Of a stretch of DNA of 64,000 bases, positions 33,382-42,132 are shown piece by piece (within the stretch, counting starts at the first letter, position 1; each line of letters opens with the position of its first letter). The notes beneath the pieces were generated by a model. That model saw nothing but the letters and a program-made list of their open reading frames with translations. It ran no database searches and was not told the origin of the DNA. The DNA is from an uncultured Lachnospiraceae bacterium (GTDB lineage: Bacteria; Bacillota; Clostridia; Lachnospirales; Lachnospiraceae). A program made the translations under genes and the position numbers. Location: positions 1 to 64,000 of the forward strand of contig CAJUED010000006.1 in the NCBI GenBank assembly GCA_910585075.1, given 5' to 3'.

Positions 33382-33488
33382 AAAGAGCCGGTGGGCGAAA
33401 TGTGGCAACGTTTGACACAATAAGCCAAACCGCAAAGCGTGACGGCGTTTGAACCATAAGACGGGGCGCAAAGCGAGGCTGCGTTGAC
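33382..33488. repeat. Three tandem copies of a 34-bp repeat in the gap leader
   Basis: The copies are at 33382-33415 (24 of 34 positions match the consensus), 33419-33452 and 33455-33488, a period of 36-37 bp. The consensus begins AATAAGCCGGCTCGCAAAGC and ends GGCGTTTGA. The centre, CGC-AAA-GCG, forms a small hairpin extended by GCCG/CGGC. Single copies occur at 36823, 48944 and (reverse) 49080. There are no variable spacers and no cas genes, so it is not CRISPR. It looks like a palindromic intergenic repeat family. Confidence 0.7.
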
Positions 33489-33539
33489 AGATTGCAAAAT
33501 AAAGAGGAATAATCAATCAAATTCAGGAGGGAACTAAAA

Positions 33540-34553
33540 ATGGCAGTAAGAGTAGCGATTAATGGTTTTGGCCGTATTGGTCGTCTTGCATTCAGACAGA
33601 TGTTTGATGCAGAAGGTTACGAAGTAGTAGCAATCAATGACTTAACAAGTCCTGAGATGCTTGCTCACTTATTAAAGTATGACACCGCACAGGGTAAATA
33701 CAAATACGCTGACAGCGTATCCTACGGAGAGGATTCCATCACAGTGAATGGAAAGACCATCACAATCTACAAAGAAGCTGATGCTAAGAACCTTCCTTGG
33801 GGAGAATTAAAAGTTGACGTAGTTCTTGAGTGTACAGGTTTCTATACATCCAAGGCAAAAGCAAGCGCACATATCGAAGCTGGCGCTCGTAAGGTAGTTA
33901 TTTCCGCACCTGCAGGAAATGATCTTCCTACTATCGTTTACAATGTAAATCATGAGACATTAAAGGCAGAAGATACGGTTATTTCCGCAGCTTCCTGTAC
34001 AACAAACTGCTTAGCTCCTATGGCTAAGGCATTAAACGATCTGGCTCCTATCATGAGCGGTATCATGACAACAGTTCATGCTTACACAGGTGATCAGATG
34101 ATCCTTGACGGACCTCAGAGAAAGGGCGACAAGAGAAGAAGCCGTGCAGGCGCTCAGAATATCGTTCCCAACTCAACAGGTGCTGCTAAGGCTATCGGCC
34201 TTGTTATCCCTGAATTGAACGGCAAGCTCATCGGCTCCGCTCAGCGTGTTCCTACCCCTACAGGCTCTACAACTATCTTAGTTGCAGTTGTTAAGGGTGC
34301 AGTTACCAAAGAGCAGATCAATGACGCTATGAAGGCAGCTTCTACAGAGTCTTTCGCTTACAACACAGACGAAATCGTTTCTTCCGATATCATCGGCAGC
34401 ACATACGGTTCAATCTTTGATGCTACACAGACAATGGTAGCTCCTATGGAAGATGGCAATACTCAGGTTCAGGTTGTTTCCTGGTATGACAATGAGAATT
34501 CTTACACAAGCCAGATGGTAAGAACAATCAAATACTTCTCAGAGTTAGCATAA
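33540..34553 (+). CDS. gap: Glyceraldehyde-3-phosphate dehydrogenase
   Basis: A 337-residue glycolytic enzyme. The NAD-binding start VAINGFGRIGRLAFRQ and the catalytic Cys in ASCTTNCLAP (about 154) are present, with a standard C-terminal EVVSWYDNE-like end (QVVSWYDNENSY). AGGAGG precedes the ATG and codon use is strongly biased toward highly expressed codons. First gene of gap-pgk-tpiA. A hairpin after gap (34589-34617) may reduce read-through, giving higher gap than pgk expression. Confidence 0.97.
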   Translation: MAVRVAINGFGRIGRLAFRQMFDAEGYEVVAINDLTSPEMLAHLLKYDTAQGKYKYADSVSYGEDSITVNGKTITIYKEADAKNLPWGELKVDVVLECTGFYTSKAKASAHIEAGARKVVISAPAGNDLPTIVYNVNHETLKAEDTVISAASCTTNCLAPMAKALNDLAPIMSGIMTTVHAYTGDQMILDGPQRKGDKRRSRAGAQNIVPNSTGAAKAIGLVIPELNGKLIGSAQRVPTPTGSTTILVAVVKGAVTKEQINDAMKAASTESFAYNTDEIVSSDIIGSTYGSIFDATQTMVAPMEDGNTQVQVVSWYDNENSYTSQMVRTIKYFSELA

Positions 34554-34588
34554 TTAAATCTCATTTAATTGAGATTGGCAAAGACCTT

Positions 34589-34617
34589 AAGGGTCCGGTC
34601 TTATGGACCGGATCCTT
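34589..34617 (+). terminator. Hairpin between gap and pgk
   Basis: AAGGGTCCGGTC (34589-34600) pairs with GGACCGGATCCTT (34605-34617). The tail ATTTATATTT is weak, so this is likely a partial terminator or mRNA-processing stem. Confidence 0.6.
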
Positions 34618-34654
34618 ATTTATATTTAGAAAATATTTGTGGAGGAAATAAATC

Positions 34655-35878
34655 ATGGGATTAAATAAGAAATCAGTTGATGATATCAACGTAGCAGGAA
34701 AACGCGTACTTGTAAGATGCGATTTCAATGTACCTCTCAAAAACGGCGAGATTACAGACGAAACACGTATCGTTGCAGCGCTTCCCACAATCAATAAATT
34801 ACTTGCAGACGGCGGAAAAGTAATTCTCTGCTCACACCTTGGCAAGGTAAAAAATGGCCCTAACGAAGGTGAATCATTAGCACCTGTTGCCAAGAGACTT
34901 TCCGAGAAGCTTGGCAAGGATGTTAATTTCGTTGCAGATTACAATGTAACAGGCGAGGCTGCTACAGCAGCAGTTGCAGCTATGAAAGAAGGAGATGTAG
35001 TTCTGCTTCAGAATACACGTTTCCGTGGCAAAGAAGAAACAAAGAACGGCGAAGAATTCAGCAAAGAACTGGCAGACCTCGCTGACGTTTATGTATGTGA
35101 CGCTTTTGGTTCCTCCCACAGAGCACATGCGTCTGTTGCAGGCGTAACAGAGTGCATCCGCGCAAAGGGCGGCGAGTGTGCGGTTGGATACTTAATGCAG
35201 AAGGAAATTGACTTCCTTGGAAATGCGGTAGAAAATCCTGTAAGACCTTTCGTAGCAATCCTTGGCGGCGCTAAGGTAGCTGATAAGCTTAATGTTATCA
35301 ATAACCTGCTTGAGAAGTGTGATACCCTGATCATCGGCGGCGGTATGGCATTTACCTTCTTAAAAGCACAGGGCTATGAGATTGGTAAGTCTCTGGTAGA
35401 CGACGAGAAGCTTGACTATTGTAAGGAAATGATGGATAAGGCGCAGAAGCTTGGAAAGAAATTACTGCTTCCTGTAGATACCACAATTGCAGCTTCCTTC
35501 CCGAACCCTATTGACGCTGAAATTGAAGTATCCGTAGTTGACGCTGACAAGATTCCTGCTGATATGGAAGGTCTTGATATCGGACCTAAGACAGCTGAAT
35601 TATATGCAGATGCTGTTAAGTCTGCTAAGACCGTTGTCTGGAACGGACCTATGGGCGTATTTGAGAACCCTGTTCTTGCAAAAGGGACAATCGCAGTGGC
35701 TAAATCTCTTGCAGAGACAGATGCAACAACCATTATCGGTGGCGGCGATTCCGCAGCGGCAGTTAACCAGTTAGGTTTTGCTGATAAGATGAGCCATATT
35801 TCCACAGGCGGCGGCGCTTCCCTTGAGTTCTTAGAGGGCAAGGAGCTTCCCGGTGTAGCAGCAGCGGATGATAAATAA
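34655..35878 (+). CDS. pgk: Phosphoglycerate kinase
   Basis: A 407-residue enzyme making ATP from 1,3-bisphosphoglycerate. Diagnostic blocks are RVLVRCDFNVPL, the basic-patch LCSHLGK, DAFGSSHRAHAS, and the nucleotide-binding end GGGDSAAAVNQLG with STGGGASLEFLEGK. It is slightly longer than the usual 394-400 residues because of a short Ala/Asp tail (VAAADDK). GGAGG precedes the ATG. Confidence 0.97.
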   Translation: MGLNKKSVDDINVAGKRVLVRCDFNVPLKNGEITDETRIVAALPTINKLLADGGKVILCSHLGKVKNGPNEGESLAPVAKRLSEKLGKDVNFVADYNVTGEAATAAVAAMKEGDVVLLQNTRFRGKEETKNGEEFSKELADLADVYVCDAFGSSHRAHASVAGVTECIRAKGGECAVGYLMQKEIDFLGNAVENPVRPFVAILGGAKVADKLNVINNLLEKCDTLIIGGGMAFTFLKAQGYEIGKSLVDDEKLDYCKEMMDKAQKLGKKLLLPVDTTIAASFPNPIDAEIEVSVVDADKIPADMEGLDIGPKTAELYADAVKSAKTVVWNGPMGVFENPVLAKGTIAVAKSLAETDATTIIGGGDSAAAVNQLGFADKMSHISTGGGASLEFLEGKELPGVAAADDK

Positions 35879-36003
35879 TATTTCAAAGCATTTTTGATAT
35901 GCAAATACGTAACCCATGCGGTATTTGTCAAAGGTCCGGAGGTGTTTTTGACATTTGACTTATTGGCGGTGGGAATAAAAAAGCAGAAAGAAGGAAATAG
36001 AAA

Positions 36004-36753
36004 ATGGCAAGAAGAAAAATCGTAGCCGGCAACTGGAAGATGAACATGACTCCCAGTGAGGCAGTGAAATTATGTGGCGAGTTAAAAGATTTGGTTAAAT
36101 CCGATGATGTAGATGTAGTTTATTGTGTTCCCGCAATTGATATTGTTCCTGTTGTGGAAGCTGTTAAAGGTACCAACGTTGAGGTTGGCGCTGAAAATAT
36201 GTACTTTGAAGAAAAGGGTGCATACACAGGAGAAATCTCCGCAGCTATGATCAAGGATGCAGGCGCAAAATATGTCATCATTGGACACTCTGAGAGACGT
36301 GAATATTTCAAAGAGGATGATGATTTATTAAACAAGAAGGTTAAGAAGGCATTTGAGGCTGGCCTTACACCAATCCTTTGCTGTGGCGAGACCTTAGAGC
36401 AGAGAGAGATGGGAATTACCCTTGACTGGATCCGTATGCAGATTAAGTCTGACCTGGTTGGCGTCAGCGCAGAGCAGGTTGCATCCATGGTTATCGCTTA
36501 CGAGCCTATCTGGGCAATCGGAACAGGCAAGACAGCTACCACAGAGCAGGCTCAGGAAGTTTGTAAGGCAGTTCGTGACTGTGTTGCAGAGATTTATGAT
36601 GCGGCTACGGCAGATGCGGTTCGTATCCAGTACGGCGGTTCCGTAAATGCTGGCAATGCGGCAGAACTGTTTGCACAGCCTGACATTGACGGCGGCCTTG
36701 TTGGCGGCGCATCCCTTAAGGCTGATTTCGGGAAGATTGTAAACTATAAATAA
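36004..36753 (+). CDS. tpiA: Triosephosphate isomerase
   Basis: A 249-residue TIM barrel. Catalytic residues are visible: Lys in GNWKMN, His in IGHSERR and Glu in AYEPIWAIGTGKTA, plus the phosphate loop GGSVNAGN and GLVGGASL. The length is standard. A 125-nt gap with no gene separates it from pgk. Many Lachnospiraceae have gpmI next; here the cluster ends in a terminator and unrelated lipoprotein genes follow. Confidence 0.97.
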   Translation: MARRKIVAGNWKMNMTPSEAVKLCGELKDLVKSDDVDVVYCVPAIDIVPVVEAVKGTNVEVGAENMYFEEKGAYTGEISAAMIKDAGAKYVIIGHSERREYFKEDDDLLNKKVKKAFEAGLTPILCCGETLEQREMGITLDWIRMQIKSDLVGVSAEQVASMVIAYEPIWAIGTGKTATTEQAQEVCKAVRDCVAEIYDAATADAVRIQYGGSVNAGNAAELFAQPDIDGGLVGGASLKADFGKIVNYK

Positions 36754-36774
36754 GTAACAGATTGCACAACCAAC

Positions 36775-36818
36775 AGCACTGGATATAGGAGATATAATCC
36801 CTGTATCCAGTGCTTTTT
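36775..36818 (+). terminator. Terminator after tpiA
   Basis: AGCACTGGATATAGG (36775-36789) pairs with CCTGTATCCAGTGCT (36799-36813) and runs into TTTT. One mismatch pair in the stem. Confidence 0.85.
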
Positions 36819-36822
36819 CATC

Positions 36823-36856
36823 AATAAGCCGGCTCGCAGAGCGTGGCGGCGTTTGA
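36823..36856 (+). repeat. Single copy of the 34-bp dispersed repeat
   Basis: A near-consensus copy (AATAAGCCGGCTCGCAGAGC... to GGCGTTTGA) placed 5 nt after the tpiA terminator T-run. Confidence 0.7.
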
Positions 36857-36894
36857 TACACTCTTGCCAGTATACTTCTGTTTGGAAACCGATT

Positions 36895-36921
36895 AGCAAC
36901 CTAAAAAATAGGTTGCTTTTT
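36895..36921 (+). terminator. Second terminator before the lipoprotein genes
   Basis: AGCAACCTA (36895-36903) pairs perfectly with TAGGTTGCT (36909-36917), followed by TTTTT. It insulates the lipoprotein genes from the glycolytic operon. Confidence 0.8.
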
Positions 36922-37013
36922 CTATATAAAAGGAGTACAATTTTTCGGATACGCTTATAGTTTCTTAATTTGGGAACTATTCAATTTTACGACACAGGGA
37001 GGAAATAGACAGA

Positions 37014-37940
37014 ATGAAAAAGAAAACAGTAACATTATTATCTTTAGTATTATCACTATCATTATCAGGGTGTGGTGGGAATAGTGCGGAAACAAATCAG
37101 GAATCGCAGACACAAGAACAAGAAGATATTGTTTATGAAGATGATGAGGAGGAATACGAAGAAGAAAATAAGTATGAAGATATTATAGGAAAAGAATTTG
37201 AAAATGATGATATTTATATTAAAGTTGAAAACACAGAGCAAATGTTTGGAGTAGATGACGAATGGGAAGAAGCATATGGTCAAATAACAACAAATAAAGA
37301 TATTCCGATTTATTGCGATGGTGGTTTTGAAATTGGTTATATAAAGACAGGATCAACAATCGACATAACAGAACATGGAATATATAATGGAAATTCAAGT
37401 GCATATTATCGTTTTCCGAATCCTATTTCAGAAGCACCTTTTGATTATCTATATGTAAGCTATTTAGATTTTGATACAAATACTTTTACTGTTGAAACCG
37501 AATCTTCTATAAAACATGCGGAAGAATGGGAACAGCAAAAAGAAGAAGAAGCCAATGCTCCATATGTTGAGATATTCGAAAAAGCCGGATATGATAAAGA
37601 TAAAGAATACGCAATAGATGAATATATTGAAATTCTTACAAAAATCTTTGAAGAAATGGGAAAAGAATGCAATGTAGAACTTGCAGGTATGTCTCCATTT
37701 GAAAATTATGATGGTTTTGGCATACAACTTACTCATGGAATAACAGAATACACAGAAGAAACGACTAAAAGCTTAATAAATTATGTAGAGAATGGAAAAG
37801 ATGGATTTGGTGGAATAACAGAATTTTGTGTTGTGAAAGCACAAAATGATAAAGGAGAAGAAGCAATAAATCTTTTCGTAAAAATAGACAGTGAAGAACA
37901 TAAAAAGAATGAAGATGAATTTTATGATACTTATTATTAA
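37014..37940 (+). CDS. Lipoprotein (308 aa), paralogue of the next gene
   Basis: A lipoprotein with KKK start, hydrophobic helix and lipobox LSGC (Cys about 20). An acidic Glu/Asp-rich linker (25-60) follows, then a domain beginning IIGKEFENDDIYIKVENT. That domain continues with IYCDGGFEIGYIK and AYYRFPNPI, nearly identical to the paralogue at 37979. The C-terminal half is unique and helical-acidic. GGAGG precedes the ATG. Coding bias is clearly more AT-rich than the adjoining glycolytic genes, which suggests acquisition. The function is unknown. Confidence 0.7.
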   Translation: MKKKTVTLLSLVLSLSLSGCGGNSAETNQESQTQEQEDIVYEDDEEEYEEENKYEDIIGKEFENDDIYIKVENTEQMFGVDDEWEEAYGQITTNKDIPIYCDGGFEIGYIKTGSTIDITEHGIYNGNSSAYYRFPNPISEAPFDYLYVSYLDFDTNTFTVETESSIKHAEEWEQQKEEEANAPYVEIFEKAGYDKDKEYAIDEYIEILTKIFEEMGKECNVELAGMSPFENYDGFGIQLTHGITEYTEETTKSLINYVENGKDGFGGITEFCVVKAQNDKGEEAINLFVKIDSEEHKKNEDEFYDTYY

Positions 37941-37978
37941 TTTTAGGAAAGAGACTTTAGATTAAAAAGGAGATAGAA

Positions 37979-38806
37979 ATGAAGAAGAAATTAATTATGA
38001 TGGTTTTAACCGTGTCATTATCTTTTGTAATGTTTGGTTGTGGAAATAGTGAAACGAAACAGGAAGAACAAAAAGAACAGGAAACGGAATCAGATGAAGT
38101 TGAGGAAGATGTTTCAGATGGAAATGATTATAGTGATATAGTCGGAAAAGAATTTGAAAACGATGAAATTTATGTAAAAATTGAAAACACAAATCCAACG
38201 TTTGGAATTAATGGAGATTACACAAACGAATATAAAACATTGACAACAGATAAAGAACTTACCATTTATTGCGATGGTGGTTTTGAAATTGGACATATAA
38301 AACAAGGGGCAACAATCGAAATAGAAACCGGAACCTTTGAGGGAAATCCAAGTGCATACTATCGTTTCCCAAATCCAATAGGGGAGTTACCATTTGAGTA
38401 TATATACGTTGGCAGTCTTGATTGTGATTTGATTTTTGAATCTTCTGTTGCAGAAGCAGAAACAGAGCAGGAATCTCAAACAGATGTAGACCCTTATCAG
38501 AATATAGTTTCTGTTTTAGATGAAATGATTGATTCTGAAAAGACTTATACACAAGAGGAATTTGAGGAATTTATAACAGAATTTTTCGAGAAGATTGATT
38601 ACATAACATATAACCCTGATTTGAGTGAGGGTGCAAAAACTTTAAATCAGACTGTAAATCTACAGGGTGATGGAATTAAAGACTGTTTCAATCGTGTATT
38701 CTATAACATCTATGGTTCATTCGGTTGGTGTGAAGAAATGGGAATAAATATAACAGGAGCAAATGGAAATGAATTAGAACTTGAAATTAAATTTACTTAT
38801 GAATAA
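37979..38806 (+). CDS. Lipoprotein (275 aa), paralogue of the previous gene
   Basis: A lipoprotein with lipobox MFGC (Cys about 21), a short acidic linker and the same central domain as the upstream gene (IVGKEFENDEIYVKIENT, IYCDGGFEIGHIK, AYYRFPNPIGELPFEYIYV). The C-terminal half differs (SEKTYTQEEFEEFITEFFEK), so after duplication the tails diverged or were exchanged. The gap to its paralogue is 38 nt with AAAGGAG; to the glycosyltransferase 29 nt. All four genes to 41302 could be one transcript. Confidence 0.7.
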   Translation: MKKKLIMMVLTVSLSFVMFGCGNSETKQEEQKEQETESDEVEEDVSDGNDYSDIVGKEFENDEIYVKIENTNPTFGINGDYTNEYKTLTTDKELTIYCDGGFEIGHIKQGATIEIETGTFEGNPSAYYRFPNPIGELPFEYIYVGSLDCDLIFESSVAEAETEQESQTDVDPYQNIVSVLDEMIDSEKTYTQEEFEEFITEFFEKIDYITYNPDLSEGAKTLNQTVNLQGDGIKDCFNRVFYNIYGSFGWCEEMGINITGANGNELELEIKFTYE

Positions 38807-38835
38807 TAAGTGAGAAAGACTTTTAGGAGGACTAA

Positions 38836-40020
38836 ATGGGAAACTTGGGACAATTAGTCTTGTTTCACAGTGAACTGGATACACTTAATCTATTCAGTGA
38901 TCAGTTAAAAAAAGGATTTGAATTGCTGGGGTATGAGATTTTTGAATTTAATCTCCGGCAAAGTGCATTGAGTCTTGGACGTCTTTATGATTTTATTCAA
39001 AAGGGATCTGTGACTGCAATGATTGGCTTTAATATGCCTTTTTTCGGTATGCAGCTATCTACCGGTGAGAATGTTTGGGAAGTGCTGGATATCCCATGTG
39101 TCAATATTTTAGTGGACCATCCCTATTGGTATCATGATATTTTGATGCGCACGCCGCAGGTAGGTGTTGTGTTGACTATAGACAGGAAACATAGTCAGTA
39201 TGTGGAGCGATTTTATCCACATATCCCTTTTACAGGCTTTCTGCCACACGGTGGAGCTTGTGCGGAGGGCGAGCTGAAACCAGTAGCGGAAAGAACGATA
39301 GATGTTTTGTATGCAGGCAGCCTGTATGCTGATTATGCGGTCTCACAAAAACCGGATTTTGCACGTTTCCCTTTTCCGGCAGAAAAGATTTGCCAGGACA
39401 GCATTGCCTGGCTGTTTGCCCATCCGGAGGACACTATAGAATCAGTTGTGGAAGGACAGCTTTTGCAAAATGACGTTGTCCTTTCAGATGAAGAATTGCG
39501 GCAATTTATATCTTCCTGTGTTTACATAGAAAGGGTGGTCAGTTCTTACTATAGAGAAAAGGTGGTAGGAGCTGTGGCAAAGGCAGGAATTTCGATTACT
39601 TTATATGGGGATGGATGGTCAGACTGTGATTGGATTCGGCTTCCAAACGTGTCTTATGGCGGACGTATTTCTCCGGAAGAAGTCCTCAAAAAAATGGAAG
39701 ACAGTAAAATTGTTTTAAATACAATGCCATGGTTTAAAGATGGAAGCCATGAGCGCATTTTCAATGCAATGCTGCGTGGAGCGGTTGTGGTTTCGGAGAC
39801 TTCTGTCTATTTAGATGAAATTTTACCTGATAATGTGTGGGTTCCTTTTACGCTTTCGCAGGAAAGCCTTGCCGCTTTACCAAAGAGGATGAGCGAATTG
39901 CTCTCCGATAAGGAGAGATTACAGTCGATTGCTTCGGAAGGCTATCGTCTGGCTGCTTCTAAACATACCTGGCAGGCAAGGGCGCAGGAATTACACAATG
40001 ATTTATTATCTTTATTATGA
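38836..40020 (+). CDS. Glycosyltransferase (GT-B fold, CgeB/DUF3880-like)
   Basis: A 394-residue cytoplasmic glycosyltransferase. The N-terminal half (LYDFIQKGSVTAMIGFNMPFF, ILVDHPYWYHDIL) resembles DUF3880/CgeB-type proteins. The C-terminal half has the group 1 signature GSHERIFNAMLRGAVVVSETS (about 300-320), where the donor sugar is bound. Such enzymes glycosylate spore or surface proteins and polysaccharides. The acceptor is unknown. AGGAGG precedes the ATG. It is followed after 148 nt by a radical SAM gene in the same direction. Confidence 0.8.
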   Translation: MGNLGQLVLFHSELDTLNLFSDQLKKGFELLGYEIFEFNLRQSALSLGRLYDFIQKGSVTAMIGFNMPFFGMQLSTGENVWEVLDIPCVNILVDHPYWYHDILMRTPQVGVVLTIDRKHSQYVERFYPHIPFTGFLPHGGACAEGELKPVAERTIDVLYAGSLYADYAVSQKPDFARFPFPAEKICQDSIAWLFAHPEDTIESVVEGQLLQNDVVLSDEELRQFISSCVYIERVVSSYYREKVVGAVAKAGISITLYGDGWSDCDWIRLPNVSYGGRISPEEVLKKMEDSKIVLNTMPWFKDGSHERIFNAMLRGAVVVSETSVYLDEILPDNVWVPFTLSQESLAALPKRMSELLSDKERLQSIASEGYRLAASKHTWQARAQELHNDLLSLL

Positions 40021-40168
40021 AAACTGTCGGCTTTTGCGGGCAGCGGGCCAGGCGCCTGCCTGCAGCCAACCGGATGGCACAAACATCTGGCGGCCGACGT
40101 GCGGGTTTAGGCTGCATGTCGAAGATGTATTTTGCCCGGCGAGATGTTAATGATAGGAGGGGTATGCT
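40021..40168. other. GC-rich spacer between glycosyltransferase and radical SAM genes
   Basis: A 148-nt stretch richer in G+C than its surroundings, with the perfect palindrome CAGGCGCCTG near 40053. An overlapping frame (to 40150) lacks protein-like features. Possibly a leader structure or gene remnant. Confidence 0.3.
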
Positions 40169-41302
40169 ATGTTACATATAGCGGTTTTTGGTAATTCTAA
40201 ATGGAGTCTTTTGATGAAAGATATTTTGGAAAAAGAATATTCGGATCTGTTTATTCAAAATGACGGGGAAGGCTTTTGCGTTGATGCGCTGGTGGTTCTG
40301 GGGGCTGCGCAAAATGAAGGTGAGATATCTGTGCCGGAATTTATAGAGAGATATAGGGAGGGAGAGTTAATCGCGATTGTCATTCCCAAGGAGTACTATA
40401 TCCATCATAACAATTTGGTGCTGGCGCTGCTTAGAAATGGCGTCGATATAAATGATATTTATGAGGGGGTGCGTTTAAACGATCAAGTCAGAACACACCC
40501 TGAATTGGTGGCCGGCTTAATCACTCCGATTCTTTCCGACCCATATTTGTCCTACTTAGAGTTTCATGTAGCTGATCACTGCAATTTGAATTGTAAGTAC
40601 TGTACCCATTATTCGCCCCTTGTGACGGAGCCTGTTTTTTCGGACTATGAAAGTTTTGCATCGGATTTGCAGCAGTTAAAAAAGTTTATTCCGGATATAG
40701 GAATTATTCGGATTTTAGGAGGTGAGCCGCTGCTCAACCCGGATCTTGGTAAGTTCATTACGCTTACAAGGGAACTATATCCCACAAGTATCATCACGGT
40801 GGTGACCAATGGACTTCTGATTAAGCAGATGAACAGTGCCCTGGTCGAATTGATGAAGGAAAAGATGGCTTTTATCCATATTTCCCTCTATCCACCGCTT
40901 CAGGACAAAATTCAGGAGATCAAGCAATTTCTCTATGAGCAGGAAATTCCATACACAATTACGGAGATGAACAGGGAGTTCAGTAAAACACAAATCCTGA
41001 ACCCTCATTCGGATGAAGACTTTTTTTATAGCTGCTTTCAGGCCTCCTGTACTTGCCTGCAGGATGGAAAGCTTGCGCCATGTTATGCGCCTTTTACAAC
41101 GAAATATTTTAATGAGGCTTTTTCACAAAATCTCCCGACAGATGAAGGCATTGATTTATATAACGATACATTGACGCTTGAAGATTTGAAGACAAGGCTT
41201 TTGCTCCCTATGGAGCGCTGTTTTTACTGCGTTTCCGGGAAGGCATATCCATGGGAGATTGTTGGGAAACATAGTATGTTGGAGGATTGGGTGATAGACT
41301 GA
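40169..41302 (+). CDS. Radical SAM protein with C-terminal Cys cluster
   Basis: A 377-residue enzyme. Residues 1-125 form an N-terminal domain with an AVFGNS start of unknown role. The radical SAM core starts at VADHCNLNCKYC (Cys 138, 142, 145 bind the 4Fe-4S cluster) with ILGGEPLLNPD and a TNG strand. C-terminal cysteines (CFQASCTCLQDGKLAPC, later CFYC) suggest an auxiliary SPASM/twitch-like cluster. It would perform a radical modification of a peptide, sugar or nucleotide. Pairing with a glycosyltransferase suggests surface glycan or peptide modification. GGAGGGG precedes the ATG. Confidence 0.82.
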   Translation: MLHIAVFGNSKWSLLMKDILEKEYSDLFIQNDGEGFCVDALVVLGAAQNEGEISVPEFIERYREGELIAIVIPKEYYIHHNNLVLALLRNGVDINDIYEGVRLNDQVRTHPELVAGLITPILSDPYLSYLEFHVADHCNLNCKYCTHYSPLVTEPVFSDYESFASDLQQLKKFIPDIGIIRILGGEPLLNPDLGKFITLTRELYPTSIITVVTNGLLIKQMNSALVELMKEKMAFIHISLYPPLQDKIQEIKQFLYEQEIPYTITEMNREFSKTQILNPHSDEDFFYSCFQASCTCLQDGKLAPCYAPFTTKYFNEAFSQNLPTDEGIDLYNDTLTLEDLKTRLLLPMERCFYCVSGKAYPWEIVGKHSMLEDWVID

Positions 41303-41483
41303 GAGTTTTAAGAATATATGGAAAGAAGTAAATTTTTATTTTCCTGTGATAGAGAGATTTCAGGTAAGGCAAGCCGACCAAATAGTATGAAAATCATTTT
41401 GTTGCGGATAATCTAATACAATACAAGAAAGGCTGCTTCTATGGGAATCAAATAATTTATAAATTTAAGGAGTTCATTATAGT

Positions 41484-42038
41484 TTGAGAGGTAAAAAGAT
41501 TTATACGGCAGTGGCAGTTATTCTGTTGATTGTCTTGTATATTGCGATATTTCACTTTTCAGCCGAGGAGGGAGAAGATTCCTCTGCGCTCAGCAGAAAA
41601 GTCACAGAAATGATTTTGGACATATATTACCGAATTATCGGAGGCGCCGGTGATGGAGGCGGGATAGCGGAGGCAGAATGGGATTCCACGTTAGAGACAA
41701 TCATCCGAAAAATGGCTCATTTTGGGGAGTACCTGTGTATGGGATTTCTGTCCTACAGTGTTGTAGCGTTATGGTATCATCCTCGGTGGAAAGGGCGTTT
41801 TCTCGTGGTGCTACAACTTTTGGTATCTGCCGGCCTGGACGAGCTGCACCAGTATTTTGTCCCCGGGAGATGTGCAGCCTTCAGGGATGTGATGATAGAT
41901 ACCGCGGGCGGTATAGTGGGTATTATCTTTATTGTGATAATCCGGAAAATAATCAGCAGAAGAAAATTTAAAAGAAAAAGCAAAAAGTCAAAATGGGAAG
42001 CTCCAAAATGGAAAGAGCCTTTCAGATATTCCGGATAG
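41484..42038 (+). CDS. VanZ-family membrane protein
   Basis: A 184-residue membrane protein with four hydrophobic segments. It has the VanZ signature MAHFGEYLCMGFL, DELHQYFVPGR and DVMIDTAGGIVG. The start is a TTG with AAGGAG 11 nt upstream, as no ATG fits. VanZ proteins affect glycopeptide tolerance in some species, but most members have unknown physiological roles. The tail is strongly basic (KFKRKSKKSK). The terminator hairpin overlaps its last codons. Confidence 0.85.
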   Translation: MRGKKIYTAVAVILLIVLYIAIFHFSAEEGEDSSALSRKVTEMILDIYYRIIGGAGDGGGIAEAEWDSTLETIIRKMAHFGEYLCMGFLSYSVVALWYHPRWKGRFLVVLQLLVSAGLDELHQYFVPGRCAAFRDVMIDTAGGIVGIIFIVIIRKIISRRKFKRKSKKSKWEAPKWKEPFRYSG

Positions 42039-42064
42039 TTGAACGGTTACCTGAAAGGCTCTTT
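42012..42064. terminator. Terminator overlapping the end of the VanZ gene
   Basis: AAAGAGCCTTTCAG (42012-42025) pairs perfectly with CTGAAAGGCTCTTT (42051-42064). The first arm is coding and the stop codon lies in the loop. The A- and T-ends could serve both directions. Confidence 0.7.
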
Positions 42065-42132
42065 ATCAGTGCGGCTGTCTGCAGAGAAAGTGCTGGCATT
42101 TACAAGCAGCTTGCGGAGCTGGTTTCGGGCCT

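Noticed and set aside
33382..33488. CRISPR array (34-bp repeats at 36-37 bp period)
   Set aside because: The copies are almost adjacent (2-3 nt between them), so there are no spacers. They are too divergent from each other, and no cas genes are in the window.
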